Shown: positions 24,616-37,227 of the stretch, piece by piece
Layout: each line of letters starts with the position of its first letter
Position numbering within the stretch: the first letter of the stretch is position 1
DNA from: Dillenia suffruticosa
Lineage: Eukaryota; Streptophyta; Magnoliopsida; Dilleniales; Dilleniaceae
DNA: 64,000 nucleotides
Reading direction: 5' to 3'
Assembly: GCA_033439265.1 (NCBI GenBank)
Contig: JAVTVX010000002.1
Coordinates: forward strand, 7,228,174 to 7,292,173
Position numbers and translations under genes: made by a program
Notes under the pieces: model-generated
Seen by the model: the letters and a program-made list of their open reading frames with translations, nothing else
What the model was told of the DNA's origin: nothing
Database searches by the model: none

Positions 24616-25821
24616 CAACAATATGTGTCATAACTTGCAGATTCCCACACTCAAAGGGAAAGGAACAAATGCTCAAGTGTTCTAATTCAATCCTTAAATT
24701 TTTCCACCTAAAAGATTCCAGTAATATCATAGTGAGCGTAGCCAAGAGAATGGGAAAAGAGAACAGGATTATTTATCTCAAATTATAAATTTTTGTGAGA
24801 AAGATTTTCAATAAGAAGATAGTCTCCTAACATATGCCAAAAAGGGGGAAATGGTTTCCGAGAACATAATGTATATATGACCTGAAAGTTACAACCAATT
24901 ACTAACGTGCTACACAGACAAAGAAGCTTACGGGATATTGAAGTTCCCATCCATCACCTCCCACAAGGTATCCATGGTCATCCATTTCAACAAAAGATCC
25001 ATTATAACCTGTTCAAACACCGCAACTGTAAGATGTGAAAAATATATAGCTAGTGACAATCGAGAGAAAGCAATCTCATCCCACATGCCAATTCCAAACA
25101 AACCTGGGTAGTAATAACCATAGTAGGAGGTGCTCATTGGATTTATAGCTCCCAAATCTGCTCCCAAGGTCTCAGCTTCTCCTTCGCTTCCTTTAGTACT
25201 ACCAATTGGGTCACCTGATGATGAGATACATGATGTTGCATCTGAAGCACTTGCATCTTTCAAAGGATCCTGCACATATTTCATCCAAATATAACTTACG
25301 CAGACTAATTTACACCTTGTGAAATCAATCAAAGCTAGATATCCAAACGAATATCAACCGGGTATTACCATATTACTGATCAGTTGTTTGGCTGGAGGGT
25401 CAATTTTAAGATTCTTCTTGATCACGCCATCAAGTGCTGATAGATGATTAAGAGTCGAGGATTATTAAAAGGAAAATTTCACCAAAATCACAGTGTCTTC
25501 ATTGGAAATTATGATCCGAAAGAACAAACGTTGACCATTCTCGTGAATTAAAGAAATCAAAATCAAATCGCACAATTTAATCAATCTGAAAATAAAAGCA
25601 TGCAGTCCTAGAGTAAAAGTAACACCCTAAAAATCTGAACTAAAAATTAGTAGACAGAAATAAATGCACCACGGCCAGAAAAGGACCCATGAAACAAATA
25701 AATGGACATCATTTCCTTAATTCCTCAAAGGAAAATAACCCAACAAAAAATTATTAAAGACAAAAATTGAAGGATGGGAAAGGATACGGCTAGTGTCATG
25801 AGGATGTAATTCGGCAGCCAT
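21991..25821 (-). CDS. YTH-domain m6A reader, ECT (evolutionarily conserved C-terminal region) family, 9 coding exons, about 595 aa
   Basis: Plant YTHDF-type proteins bind N6-methyladenosine in cytoplasmic mRNA. Coding exons, minus strand: 25821-25788, 25436-25369, 25269-25104, 25008-24932, 24417-23965, 23885-23361, 23132-22920, 22816-22661, 22086-21991. All junctions are GT-AG and phases agree, giving 1788 nt. The start is MAAELHPHD in a CCCATGGC context. Residues about 90-365 are a Tyr/Pro/Gly/Ser/Asn-rich low-complexity region typical of ECT proteins. The YTH domain is about 370-530 ([56 protein letters not shown]). The three aromatic-cage tryptophans are present (W406, W467, W472). The protein is apparently complete. 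The ECT subgroup is not resolved. The last exon is the least certain: an alternative 3' end at 22424-22314 also fits phase. Confidence 0.9.
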
Positions 25822-26125
25822 GGGAAGATCACACCACAACTCTCCACAGTAAAATCCTTTCTCTTCTTTGTTTGAAATTTGATGATTCCTTTTACCCTCC
25901 AGTTCTGCTTTCCTGTTCAAATCCAGCACTAATGCTTTTTTTAACCTGTGTATTGAATTGAATTGACAGAGAAAAAAGTGCTCCCCCCGTCGAAGATCAA
26001 ATCCAATCAAATCCCAGAAGTCGAATTTCTACCAATAGGAATCAATTTCAAAAGAAACCCAGAGAGCAGAATTTCAGATCATACAAAAAAAATAGAAGAA
26101 GAAGAAGAAAAAATCTCTATTGAGA

Positions 26126-26156
<31 letters not shown>

Positions 26157-26390
26157 CAGAAGCCAAAGGAAGCCAGAGCAAAGGAATCGGCAGCGGAAAC
26201 GGTGTCCACCTCCTTTCTAGATTAGCGGATAAAATGAAACAAAGATTTCAGTTCACCGGAGATGTCGCTTTTAAATTCTCTCAATCTGTAATTAATCACG
26301 AAGAGAGCAAAAAGGGCAATGCTCCCAAAAAAGGAAGGCAAGAAATTAAACGGCGACGAGAAAAAAGACAGCTGGAAAACACTGAAATCA

Positions 26391-26447
<57 letters not shown>

Positions 26448-26620
26448 TATGATGAGCGAAACGAGAAGTCAAAGGCAATTGGAGAAATAGATAAAATAAA
26501 AAAAAAAGGAAGACAAGGGTGTTAAGGATTACACGTCATTCATTTTGGACGGCTCTTCCGCCGCTGTACGTCCGCATTTGCACTCACCCCTTACCCTTAA
26601 TTAATGCTAACTTTATAATT
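25822..26620 (-). promoter_or_regulatory. 5' leader and proximal promoter of the YTH gene, CT-rich
   Basis: Upstream of the ATG (25821) the sense strand holds two long CT tracts, at 26151-26125 and 26445-26396, plus further pyrimidine-rich DNA. CT-rich leaders and GA/CT repeats near the start site are common in plant housekeeping promoters and can bind BPC/GAGA-type factors (established for such repeats, inferred here). A minimal upstream frame, ATG-ATC-TGA, sits near 26078. An ACGT-core motif (TGACGTGT) lies near 26535. The transcription start is not determinable; a 5'-UTR intron is possible but not shown. Confidence 0.5.
26396..26445. repeat. (GA)25 microsatellite
   Basis: An uninterrupted GA run of about 50 bp upstream of the YTH gene. 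Shorter GA runs are at 26125-26151 (leader), 24581-24615 (intron 4) and 22494-22516 (intron 8). Confidence 0.95.
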
Positions 26621-27629
26621 TAAATATAAATAAATAAGTGTTAAATAAATAATTAACTTTATAATTTCAAATTTACCTAATATAATTTTTTATTTTATAA
26701 AAAAATCATATCCTTTTTTATCATTAAATAAAAATATTAATTTTCTACGGATTCAGTCAAATATTTAAAACTATTTAATAATAATGTTTTAATAATTTTG
26801 CTAAATACATAAATTAATTATTTTCATATTAACTTTTAGATTAAAAACTATTTAAAACTCGATAGTTAAAAATAAATAATTAGACCAAACATGCTCTTTG
26901 TCTCAATTTTGAGGTCAGTGTTAAATTATTAAAAATAATTTGATTTATCATACCAATAATATATTGAATGCATATTTGTTTACACTTATATTTTCAAAAT
27001 TATTATTTTTTTGGTATTATATTAACCGATATATAAAATTATATATTCCTATTAATTCAGTTTGTGATTTGTAGTGGCCGATTTAGAGAATTATCCTCCC
27101 AACGCAATCAGTTCCATACCCAAATTCTGAATTTAACTCAAAATCTTGATTAAGAGATCTAACGCCACATTTTATTAAACCAACTGATCACTAGATCAAA
27201 ACCATCATCCTCAATAGAGAATTTGAAATATATGGAATATAGTCCATCTATTTGTTTTAAATCATCAATCATGAGGGAAAAAAAAAAACTCCATTAATTG
27301 GAAACAATTTCCACTCGTCCAAATGATTTTTTTTGTTTTAATTCTAAAATTAGGAATTTGCCACATCATTGTGGATCGAGGTAAGCACCATTAAAAAATT
27401 CTTGAAGTTCCCAAATCATCCAAACTAATTTAGGTAAAGAATTCTGGATAAATTCAAACAACGGATAATTCATAGAATTCTTCACAATTATTTTGGAAAT
27501 TTTGATTAAAGAAAAATTAATTTGGTAATTCCTGAATTTTCCAAATATATATTATAATAAATATTTTATTCATAATACATGATTATAAATAAGTAAATTT
27601 GTTAATCCTAAGTCTCAATCTTATATAAA
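26621..27629. other. AT-rich intergenic DNA, nothing recognised
   Basis: Very AT-rich, with no open frame of note on either strand. It separates the YTH promoter from the Reina-like element. Confidence 0.6.
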
Positions 27630-27634
27630 TACTT

Positions 27635-28052
27635 TGTAACAACAGCAAGTGGAATGTAATGGCTAGTAGGAGTGGATTGTAGGGAGTTAACAGAAGGTAG
27701 TTAACTGTAACTAGATCAGTTAGGTAGTTAGGAAGTTAGAGTAGTGTACATTGTAATAAGAAGATGTAACAATCGAGAAAGGGGTAGCAATTGAGTATTC
27801 TTGTCTGACATTTCTCTTCTCTCTCTTCTCTTTCTTCTTCTTCTTCTTCTTCTTCTTCTTCTTCTTCTTCTTCTTCTTCTTCTACTTCTGCAGATTGTCA
27901 TTTTTGCATTCTGCCATATTGCATACAACATTCATATCATTCTTCATCCATTTTATAAGTAGGTGTCCGGTGATAGTTTACAGACCTAAGTTTCAGTCAG
28001 TAGGAGTGTCTGCGACCAATATTAATTCTCATTCTTGAACCAGCTCATAACA
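27635..28052 (+). repeat. 5' LTR, Reina-like element (418 bp)
   Basis: Begins TGTAACAACAG and ends CTCATAACA. It contains a (TTC)n microsatellite at 27832-27882, which is much shorter and interrupted in the partner LTR. Confidence 0.92.
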
Positions 28053-28056
28053 AAAT

Positions 28057-28067
28057 TGGTATCATAG
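28057..28067 (+). other. Primer binding site, iMet type
   Basis: TGGTATCATAG, 4 nt after the 5' LTR; one base off the canonical iMet site. Confidence 0.7.
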
Positions 28068-28094
28068 TTGTCCTTCCTCGGCAGAATCATAACC

Positions 28095-29130
28095 ATGGCT
28101 GAAGGAACCAGATTTAAAGCAATAGAAGAGTAGTTAAAGAAACAAGACGCAAAGATAGTAGAAACTCAAGTTGAATTAGAGCGAAAGATGGAAGCACAAT
28201 CCTAGTGTTTGGAAGAGAAAATTGAGGCCCTTACTGCAGACATGGACAAGAAGTTCAATGCTATTATGCAAATGATGAATAAAGATAATGAGGATGATTT
28301 AGAAACAAAACGAATGATCAAGACTCCAATCTTGTCAACTCCCACTGAAAGGAGATTCAGATGTGAAGCAGGAATATCCCTATTAAAGAAAGAAACCAAT
28401 GGAAAATTATCATTGCCAAATCCACCAAAAGTTGATCTTCCAATGTTCAATGGAGACAATCCTAGAATATGGTTGAGCAAATGTCTCAAATTCTTTAAAG
28501 CATACCAAATACCAAACTGCAGTTGGGTGGACACAGTAGAGATGTATTTGGATGGAAGGGCCAAAATATGGTTCCAAGGGGTGAAGACGACAAGGAAGGA
28601 AGTGGCTTGGGAGGATTTCTCTCAACTTTTCTGTGAAAGATTTGAGGAGAAAGGTGTCCAAGATGTTATAGAAGAATTCAATAAGCTGCATCAATAGGGA
28701 TCAATGGCAGAGTACCAGGAGAAGTTTAAAGAAATGTGATCCCTCATGCTCCAGGTAAATCCCAAATTGACTGAAACTTACTTCGTATCTAGTTTTATCA
28801 GTAGGGTTAAGGAAGAAATTAAACCTGTATTGAGGATGTTCAAATCAAGAACTCTGCTGCAAGCTTTTGAAATTGCATCTCTGCAAGAATAGTCCCTAGA
28901 GCTAACCAAACAGAAGAAAATTGGAGTAAGTAGAAATGGGGATGTCAGTGAGGAAATAAGGAGGAGTAAGAATACAATAACATCGAATACTAGTGGTAGA
29001 ATTCCCCAAATATCTCCACAAGAGATACACTATCACAGAACTAATAATCTCTGCTTTAAATGGGGGAAAAAGTATACTCTTGGCCACCAGTGCAAGGTTA
29101 AACACTTAAATGTAATCATTGTAGTAGAGG
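28095..29130 (+). pseudogene. Gag of Reina-like element, interrupted by stops
   Basis: ATG at 28095 opens a coiled-coil-like N-terminus with in-frame TAG codons soon after (near 28131 and 28203). The capsid domain is clear (KVDLPMFNGDNPRIWLSKC, AKIWFQGVKTTRKEV, FSQLFCERFEEKG). After further stops (28696, 28738, 28890) a CCHC-type knuckle near 29050 has its second cysteine replaced by tryptophan (CFKWG...GHQC). Several stops are one C-to-T change from CAG or CAA. Not functional. Confidence 0.85.
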
Positions 29131-29156
29131 AAGAGAATGAAATAATAAGTGATGAA

Positions 29157-29708
29157 ATGAAGGAGCAGGAAAAGAAGAATGGGGAAACCCTTGATGTGTC
29201 CCTGTGTGCTTTTTCTAATGCCTTACAAAGGAACACTATAGCTCTACAAGGACTGTTAAAAGGGGTAACAATCTCCATACTGATAGATACAGGAAGCTCG
29301 AGTAGTTTTATCAGTCAAACATTAGTAAGAAGGCTAGAGATGGATATAGAGGAAGATGAGGTCTTGCATGCAGTGTTAGCAGATGGTAGTAGAGTAAGCA
29401 ATAACACCAAAATCAAGGGAGTAAAGTGGAGCACACAAGAATATCACTTCTCTTTTGACTTAAAGGTTCTAGCCTTGGGGGAATAAGATATAATACTTGG
29501 AGTGGATTGGATGTACAACTTCAGTCCCTTAACATTTGATTTCAGAATGTTGCATGTTAAGTTGGCTAGTAAAGGGGAAATGGTATTAGTAGGGATGGTT
29601 AAAGATCCTAAAATGAAGCTAGTCCGTGGGAAGGATACTAAAGAATTCAGAACACAACCGTTTCATAGTTGTAACAACATTAATATGTTTGCAGAAAACC
29701 ATCAAAAC
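29157..29708 (+). pseudogene. Protease region of Reina-like pol, truncated by insertion
   Basis: An aspartic protease with intact DTGSSSSF (about 29286) is followed by a stop at 29485 and the conserved DIILGVDWM-like segment. The frame ends where the nested element begins at 29709; it resumes at 40097. Confidence 0.8.
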
Positions 29709-31886
29709 TATAACACCAAAAAAAAAAAACAGTAGCGGAGTGCTGCGTTTTGAGACAAAACGCAGCACCCCAGCCCAATTTGGGATTAGGGCTTTTAGCC
29801 CCAATCCTTTTCTCTCTCTCTTCATCTCTCTCCCCGACTCTTCGTCTCCCCTTCTCCCCACCTCTTCACCTTCCGCGGCGCCATCTCCTTCTTCGCCGCA
29901 TCCCTCCGCCGTGACCTACCGCCACCACCACCATCACCATCACCATCTTCTTCTTCTTCTTCTTCTTCTTCTTCTCTCATTCTCTATCATTTCCTCTCGG
30001 ATTCTCTCTCTCACTTTTCACTCTCTCTATCTCTCACGATCTCCTTCCCTCTCGATCGCCCTCCATTACGAATCTGCCATCCTCCGCCACGAAGATCGCC
30101 GCGCGCCACCCACAGCCGCTGCAGCTCCTCCCTCCCGCGAGTGAGCCACTGCAGCTCCTCCCTGCATGAGCGCCACTGCGCTCTCCTTCGCGCGACTGCG
30201 CGCTCTCCCGAGCATGAGCGCGCACTGCACGACCCTTAGCGTGAGCCTGAGTGCGCCCTAGCTTGAGTACCTCTGCACGAGCCCTGCGTGCCTCTGCACG
30301 AGCCCTTGCGCGCCCCAATACGGGCTCCCCTGCAACAGCGCGCCCTCCAGCGCGACCCTCTACGCGAGCATAGCATGCCCTAGCACGCCCTAGCACGCCC
30401 CAGCATCAGCACAGCTCTCTCCAGCGTGCGATCCACTGCTCGAGCGTACCCCAGCACGAGCGCGAGCGCTCCAGCACGTGACCCACTACGCGAGCGCTCG
30501 ATCCAGCTTGCTAGCGTGCGATCCAGCTCGGGAGCGCGAGCCCTAGCCACTGCGGCCCAGTCCGGCCAGCGGCCCACTGCCGACTCGCAGGCCCTCCAGG
30601 TCCGCCAGACCTATCAGGCCCGCAGGCCCACCAGGCCCTCCGGCCCGTCAACCACCAGCCGTGGCCCACGAGCCCGCGACGGCCTGTGATAGTCCGTGAG
30701 CCTCTGTGAAGGTAAATGACTCAAAGTTTCGATTTTCGCACTAGGGTTTCGAATTTCTTTAGTAATTGGACTTAAATTGCTCACAATTGTTTTAAATTTG
30801 GAAACATTTAGGTTTTAAACCAAACCGACGGGCGAACGAAAGCTAGATCCGAGATCCAAGAAACCCTAGGTGAGAGAAAGGAAATCTCTTTAACTCTTGA
30901 ATAAATTTTGTCAAATTAGGTAGTTTTGGTTGGAAAGAAAATTGAAAATCCATAATTAGACCCTTATTTGATATCGAATTGTGATAATTAATTAGAAAAA
31001 TCTCATTAGAGACTTGAGCGGTCAGATTTGAATTGGTTTTGAAAATAGGGAGTGATTACCCTCCCGTATACTGTGAGTGAGATTTATTTCAATACTTTTG
31101 TTTAATATGTAAACCCTGTTTTACAACATTTTGATAATGAGCATGATTTGTCGTATATTTGAAATGTTTTGACTGATTTTAAAATTGATTTTGGTGAATC
31201 GATGGAGTGTCCAAAAACTGTATTGAATTGTGAAATTATGCATCTATATGGTTGAAATATATAATGTGTCATTTTATGCTATATGTTGCATTGTTTTATG
31301 AACTTGATTTCGATACATTTTGATATGATATTGATTTTGGCCTTGAGGGCTTTGATATGTATTGTTCCGTAGCTACGAAGGACACCGTGAAAGATGCTTT
31401 GGTGGCGTCCGGATATGCCTAGGCCTGGGGTATCCCACGAGTTGTCGTGATTTGATTATCGACACGGTATTAGCCAGTTTGAACTCGAAAAGGGGAGGAT
31501 TTGGATTTGGATTTGGATATCCTCTCCAAGTCTAGCATCTGGACGAGGTTCGTCGTCAACGTCGGGGTAGAGAGCACTTTAAATAAACTTGCATATAACA
31601 CCCTCGGTGCGCCTGTCATAGGTCGCGGTAGACCTCTACCAGGACATTTTCGGCTGGCAGCTCTATGATTTTAATGACAGTGCTTTGGATGCATATTTGA
31701 CTTGATAATGCGTGCAAATGACATATTGTTGAAATGAAAAGTACGATGATTTGAAATATGATATGTATACTTGTGTTTTGACACTCCAGTTTCATACTCC
31801 ATATTTGACGATTGCATTGAGCAACCAACTCAGCCGGCATCCAGGGCAACGGGCGGCTGTTCTTGATCCCGGTTCGGGGCGTGACA
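29709..31886 (+). repeat. 5' LTR of nested Tekay-like element (2178 bp, internally deleted)
   Basis: Starts TATAACACC (ancestral TGTAATACC) and ends GGGGCGTGACA. Relative to the 3' LTR it lacks the segment matching about 39420-40025; a short unrelated stretch (about 12 bp, near 31832) marks the deletion joint. The GC-rich zone is at about 30060-30690, with a TTC run near 29945. Confidence 0.88.
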
Positions 31887-31894
31887 GTTAGATT

Positions 31895-31906
31895 GGTATC
31901 AGAGCG
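31895..31906 (+). other. Primer binding site, tRNA-iMet
   Basis: TGGTATCAGAGC, perfect, 8 nt after the 5' LTR. Confidence 0.88.
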
Positions 31907-32213
31907 ACTTGGTTAAGAGCTATGTAGGAAGAGAGTCTTGGAAACATTCTCGAGTGTGTTGGTCTTTAAAGTCCTCAATGCATGAGAGTTTCATACAGTC
32001 ATGAAGTCCCAGTGCATGGTCATAGGCACATGAGTTCATCTATTTTAGGGGATTAGATACGGTTGTATCTAACCTAACATGCTATTTTTCCTATTGAACT
32101 AAGATTTTCTTTCTTTTGTGAGGGTAGTCATGCTGTGACTAGTCCAAAAAAAATTCTGGAACCATGCCTATTGTTTAAACTATACCTAATAAGGATTCTT
32201 CTCTTGTAGAAGT

Positions 32214-33563
32214 ATGACGACCCGACGGAGCACCCGTGTTGCCCCACCAGAGGAGTTAAATGAGTCGGAGGATCGTTCCTCGACTCGCGTGCCACCACCG
32301 GCATCTACTCAGCCAGCTGCTCAGGCTGAGACTCCTGTACCTACACTCGATGCCTTTTGATAGGCGTACGAGTGGTACGCTTCGCATGGGGTCCAGATTC
32401 CGCCCCCACCACCTCCTACAGCGGCGTATACGCCTGCAGCAGTGCCAGTTCCTATGGCACCGGTTCCACCGCCGGTGGCTGGTCCTTCTACTTTGTCCGA
32501 GCTGAGTGAGACTATATCAACTATTCTTAGACGGGTACATGAGTTGACTCAGTTGGTTAAGGAGACCCGTCAGCTGGGGTGCATAGATTTTATAGGGCTT
32601 GGTGATGTTGCAGCTGCTAAGCATTGGATCAACCGTACCCGTAGGATTCTGACCGATCTGGGGATTTGAGAGGAGCTCTGCCTGAAAGTGGCAGAGCAAT
32701 TATTAGAGGGAGAGGCCCTCTCATGATGGGAGGCCCTCACTGATGAGGCGACAGCGCCACTGTGGTGGGACGACTTCCTTCGGGAGTTTGACCGCAGATT
32801 TTTCCTACTCTACCAGTAGGACCGATGAGGTTAGAGTTGGGACGGTTTACACAGGGGTCCAAATCTGTCTTGGAGAACGAGGCAGATATGCGGAGACTTG
32901 CCGTATTCATACTAGATCTAGCTACACCTCAGTATTGGCGCTTCAAATTTGAGGACGGTCTTAACCTCAGCATAAAGAAGTATATGACTGTTATCCCGCA
33001 GTTTACACTGGCAGAGGTGATAGACTCTGCTCACCGTGCGGAGGCTTTGGTCTGCGCAGAGGCTAGGCAGAAAGAGAGCAGAGAGCAGAAAAGAAAGAAA
33101 GAGAAGTCTCATTTTGCGCAGAACTCCAAGAGGGGCAGGGGATCCAATTCGCACGGAGGCTGATTAGGATCTGGATTTACTGAGTTGGGACGGGGACAGT
33201 ACTCCCACGGGTTTAGAAAGCCTGCTCCAACTCACCCTGCACAGTATACTGCTCAGCGGCATCCTTATTGCCGCAGGTGCAATAGGTCTCATCCGATAGG
33301 AGCTTGTTCAGTGACGGTCACTTGCTTCCACTGTGGGAAGCCGGGGCATATTAGGAGTTCTTGTCCTGAGTTAGGACTCGGAGGACAGAGTTCACTAAAC
33401 CGTACTAGTACTCCTCGTATAGGATAGCAGGGGCAGCCTGCTCGGCCAGTAGCTTCTACTCTCAGGATGACCACCGGGAGTAACATAGTACAAACCCAGG
33501 TACGACAGCAGCCTAGGGCTCAGGCCCGGGAGGACACCCAGGCGAACCCCGACATTATCATGG
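32214..33563 (+). pseudogene. Gag of nested Tekay-like element, disrupted
   Basis: Homologous along its length to the intact gag at 12377-13837 but with a shortened N-terminus. In-frame stops fall at former CGA, CAG, GGA and TGG codons (for example 32358, 32667, 32723, 32817). The capsid motifs and both zinc knuckles (CRRC...H...C and CFHCGKPGH) remain readable near 33270-33365. The exon edge matching the putative splice donor is at 33563. Confidence 0.9.
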
Positions 33564-33808
33564 GTACTCCTCCTTCTGATCCTGTAGAATATGATCTCTA
33601 TTTTATTTCCACTTCTTTTGGGGATGTCAGTATTGTATCAGTCGTATAGCTATTTTATGTTGTGTTCCCTTTTATCGACATGATACGACTCTGACATCTT
33701 TGTACACTGAAGTTGTAGAAGTCTTAGAGGCTCAACTATTTTGACATATATATATACATATCAAGTTTGAAATTATTCTAAGTTTATGTGCATTTTGTTC
33801 AATGATAG
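33564..33808 (+). other. Intron-like spacer between gag and protease (245 bp), second copy
   Basis: GT...AG segment at the same place and with the same repeated GGTACTC edges as 12160-12405 in the intact element. It is AT-rich, with a pyrimidine/AT-rich 3' end. Its retention in an independent insertion shows it is a family trait. Confidence 0.5.
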
Positions 33809-36800
33809 GTACTCTACCTATTTTCGGAATAGATGCTCGTATCCTTATTGACACGGGGTCTAACTATTCGTATGTGAGTGATCAATTCTTCCGACATTTT
33901 GACAGGCCGCTCTCACCTTTGGACGAGGAGCTATTGGTCATCACTCCTCTGGGTGAGCAGATTGTGCGCGACACAGTGTATAGAGAATGTAAGATCAAAG
34001 TTGGGGATACAGTGCTGAAGGCAGATCTAATCCCCCTCGCCATGACTGATTTTGATGCCATCTTGGGGATGGATTGACTACATATGCATCGGGCTTCAGT
34101 TGACTGCTTTAAGAAGCAAGTGGAGTTTCGAAAACTCGATCAGCCAGTGTTGATTTTTGAGGGCGAGAGGCGGGTTTTACCTCACTGTGTCATTTCAGTT
34201 TTGGAGGCCAGACGCATGATTCACCACGGATGTGTGGCTTACCTAGCTCATATCATTGACACCCTTGCTCAGGGACCGAGACTGGAGGATGTCCCAGTGG
34301 CACAGGACTTTCCGGATATTCGGTTCGGGAGTTTGACTTTGAAATCGATTTAGCGCCGGAGACTACCCCTATCTCTATGCCGCCATACAGAATGGCACCG
34401 GTCACTATACAGAATGGCACCGGCTGAGCTGAGGGAGCTCAAGGTCCAGTGACAGGAGTTGCTGGATAGGGGGTTTATCCGTCCTAGCATGTCCCCTTGG
34501 GGCGCTCCAGTGCTGTTTGTAAAGAAGAAGGACGGCTCACTGAGATTGTGTGTGGATTACAGGCAACTTAATCAGGTGACTGTGAAGAACAGATATCCAC
34601 TGCCTCGCATAGTTGATTTACTTGATCAATTGCAAGGTGCTCAAGTTTTCTTGAAGATTGATCTTCGATCGAGATATCATCAGTTGCGGATTAGGAATCA
34701 AGATGTACCTAAGACGGCTTTACGCACCCGATACGAAAATTATGAGTTTTTGGTCATTCCGTTTGGGCTGACTAATGCCCCTGCCGCATTTATGGACCTA
34801 ATGAACCGAATTTTTCACGATTATTTGGACCGGTTCGTTATTGTTTTTATTGATGATATCTTAGTCTACTTACGGAGTGATGATGAGCATGTTCAGCACC
34901 TTAAGGTGATTCTGCAGACTCTTCGTGAGAGACAACTTTATGCCAAGTTCACCAAGTGTGAATTTTGGTTGCGGCAGATTGGTTTTCTTGGCCATATAGT
35001 TTCTGTGGAGGGTATTTTTGTTGATCCACAGAAAGTTGAGGCTATATTGAGATGGGAGTAGTCACAAACAGTATCAGAAATCAGGAGTTTTCTTGGTCTA
35101 GCCGAGTATTATAGCAGATTTGTTGAGGGGTTTTCCCGGATAGCTGCTTCATTGTGTAGATTGACGCGAAAATGTGTTAAGTTTGTATGGGATGACCGTT
35201 GTGCAGTGAGCTTTCAGGAGCTCAAACAGCGGTTGACTTCTGCTCCGATTCTAACCCTTCCCACGAGTAGTCAAGAGTATGTGGTGTACAGTGACGCCAG
35301 CAGGCAGGGATTGAGCTGTGTATTAATACAGGATGGTAGAGTTATCGCCTATGCTTCTCGACAACTAAAGAAGCATGAGGTGAACTATCCTATGCACGAT
35401 TTGGAGTTGGCGGCCATAGTTTTTGCACTAAAGATATGATGCCACTATTTGTATGGGGTCACATGTAGGGTGTTTATAGATTACAAGAGTTTGAAGTATC
35501 TGTTTACTTAGAGGGAGCTGAATTTGAGGTAGCGAGATGGTTAGAGCTGCTAAAGGATTATAATCTCATCATTGACTATCATTCGGGTAAGGCTAATGTA
35601 GTGGTTGATGCTTTGAGTCAGAAGTCGTCTTCTTCTTCTCAGACTACCGAGAGTACTTATCTCTCATGTTTATTTGGACTCCGAGCTTTGGGAGTCAGGT
35701 TGGCTAGTGATGATCAGGGAGCTATACTAGTCAGATTTGAAGTTCGGCCGAGTTTGCTCGACCATCTCAGGGAGCTTCAGTAGAGTGATGAAAAGCTCCG
35801 AGGTATTTATGAGAAAGCCAGCAGAGGTGATATTGATGACTTTAGAGTTCGCAAGGATAGACTGTTGGTTTTTCGAGATTGGGTATGTGTACCAGCAGAT
35901 AATGATCTCCGTAGGGCTATTCTTGAGGACGCCTATTCATTTGCCTATGCTTTACATCCCGACAGTACTAAAATGTACCGTACCATTAGAGACAGTTATT
36001 GGTGGTCGGGTATGAAATGAGAAATTGCAAAATTTATTGCTCGTTGCTTTGTATGTCAGCAGATAAAGGCTGAGTACTAGTGTCCAGTTGGCACTTTGCA
36101 ACCCCTTCCCATTCCTGAGTGGAAGTGGGAGCATATCATGATGGATTTCGTAGTGGGGTTACTGCGGACTTCAGCACAACATGATACTATTTGGGTGATA
36201 GTTGACCGACTTACTAAGTCCGCACACTTCATCCCGATTAGGAGTGATTACTCGCTTGAGGCGTTGGTACGCCTTTATATTGATATGATTGTAAAACTGC
36301 ATGGGGTTCCAGTATCGATAGTATCAGATCGGGACCCCAGATTTACATCCCGTTTTTGGCCCAATCTGCAGGAGGCTTTGGGTACTAGACTGAATTTCAA
36401 CACAGCGTATCACCCCCAGACAGATGGTCAGTTAGAGAGGACCATTCAGACTTTAGAGGACATGCTTAGGGCATGTGTTATGGATTTTCGGGAGAGTTGG
36501 GATCGGCATCTTCCGTTAGTGGAGTTCGCCTATAATAATAGCTATCAGGCGAGCATTGGCATGCCACCTTACGAGGCATTGTATGGGAGGAAGTGTCGTA
36601 CCCCGTTGTATTGGGATGAGGTTTGTGAGCGATGACTCACCAATGTTGAGCTGGTAGGAGACGAAGGAGAAAGTGAGGATTATTCGTACGCGGATGAAAG
36701 CCGTCCAGAATAGACAGAAATTCTATGTAGATCGTAGGCGGCGACCTCTAGAGTTTACTGTGGAAGACATGGTATTCTTAAGGATACCTCCCTTGAAGGG

Positions 36801-37181
36801 AGTCATTCGATTTGGGTAGTGGGGGAATTTGAGCCCCAGGTATATTGGGCCCTTTCGTATCCTTGAGAGGGTCGGAAGTGTAGCATATAAATTGGAGCTG
36901 CCAGTAGACCTATCGCGTATTCACGATATATTTCATGTCTCAGTACTTAGGAAATATCAGCCAGATCCCTCACACATTTTAGAGGCTCCGCTAGTTGAGC
37001 TTCGAGAGGACTTGAGCTTACTTGTTTAGCCCGTGGCTATTCTGGATCGACAGGTCAGAAAGCTCGGAGCAAAGAGGTTCCTCTTATTAGAGTTTTGTGG
37101 AGGAGCGACCAGGTCGAGGAACAGACCTGGGAGCCTGAGGAAGCCATGAGGAGACAGCACCCTCAACTTTTCTCTGTATAG
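33809..37181 (+). pseudogene. Pol of nested Tekay-like element, disrupted
   Basis: Protease ([10 protein letters not shown]), RT (FIDDILVY), RNase H, integrase and chromodomain-like tail are all present in the order of the intact pol. The frame is broken by stops (for example 34076, 35059, 35437, 35508, 35779, 36018, 36078, 36633, 36818, 37027) and by indels near 34310-34420 and 35525. Near 34395-34425 a short segment (ATACAGAATGGCACCGG) is repeated. Not functional. Confidence 0.92.
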
Positions 37182-37227
37182 TTTCTTTTAGTCTCGAGGA
37201 CAAACTTGTTTTTAGGGGGTTAGAAAA

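Noticed and set aside
26120..26525. Arg/Glu-rich open frames over GA runs, similar ones at 24448-24788 and 27728-27931
   Set aside because: Products of microsatellites read as codons; no real protein.
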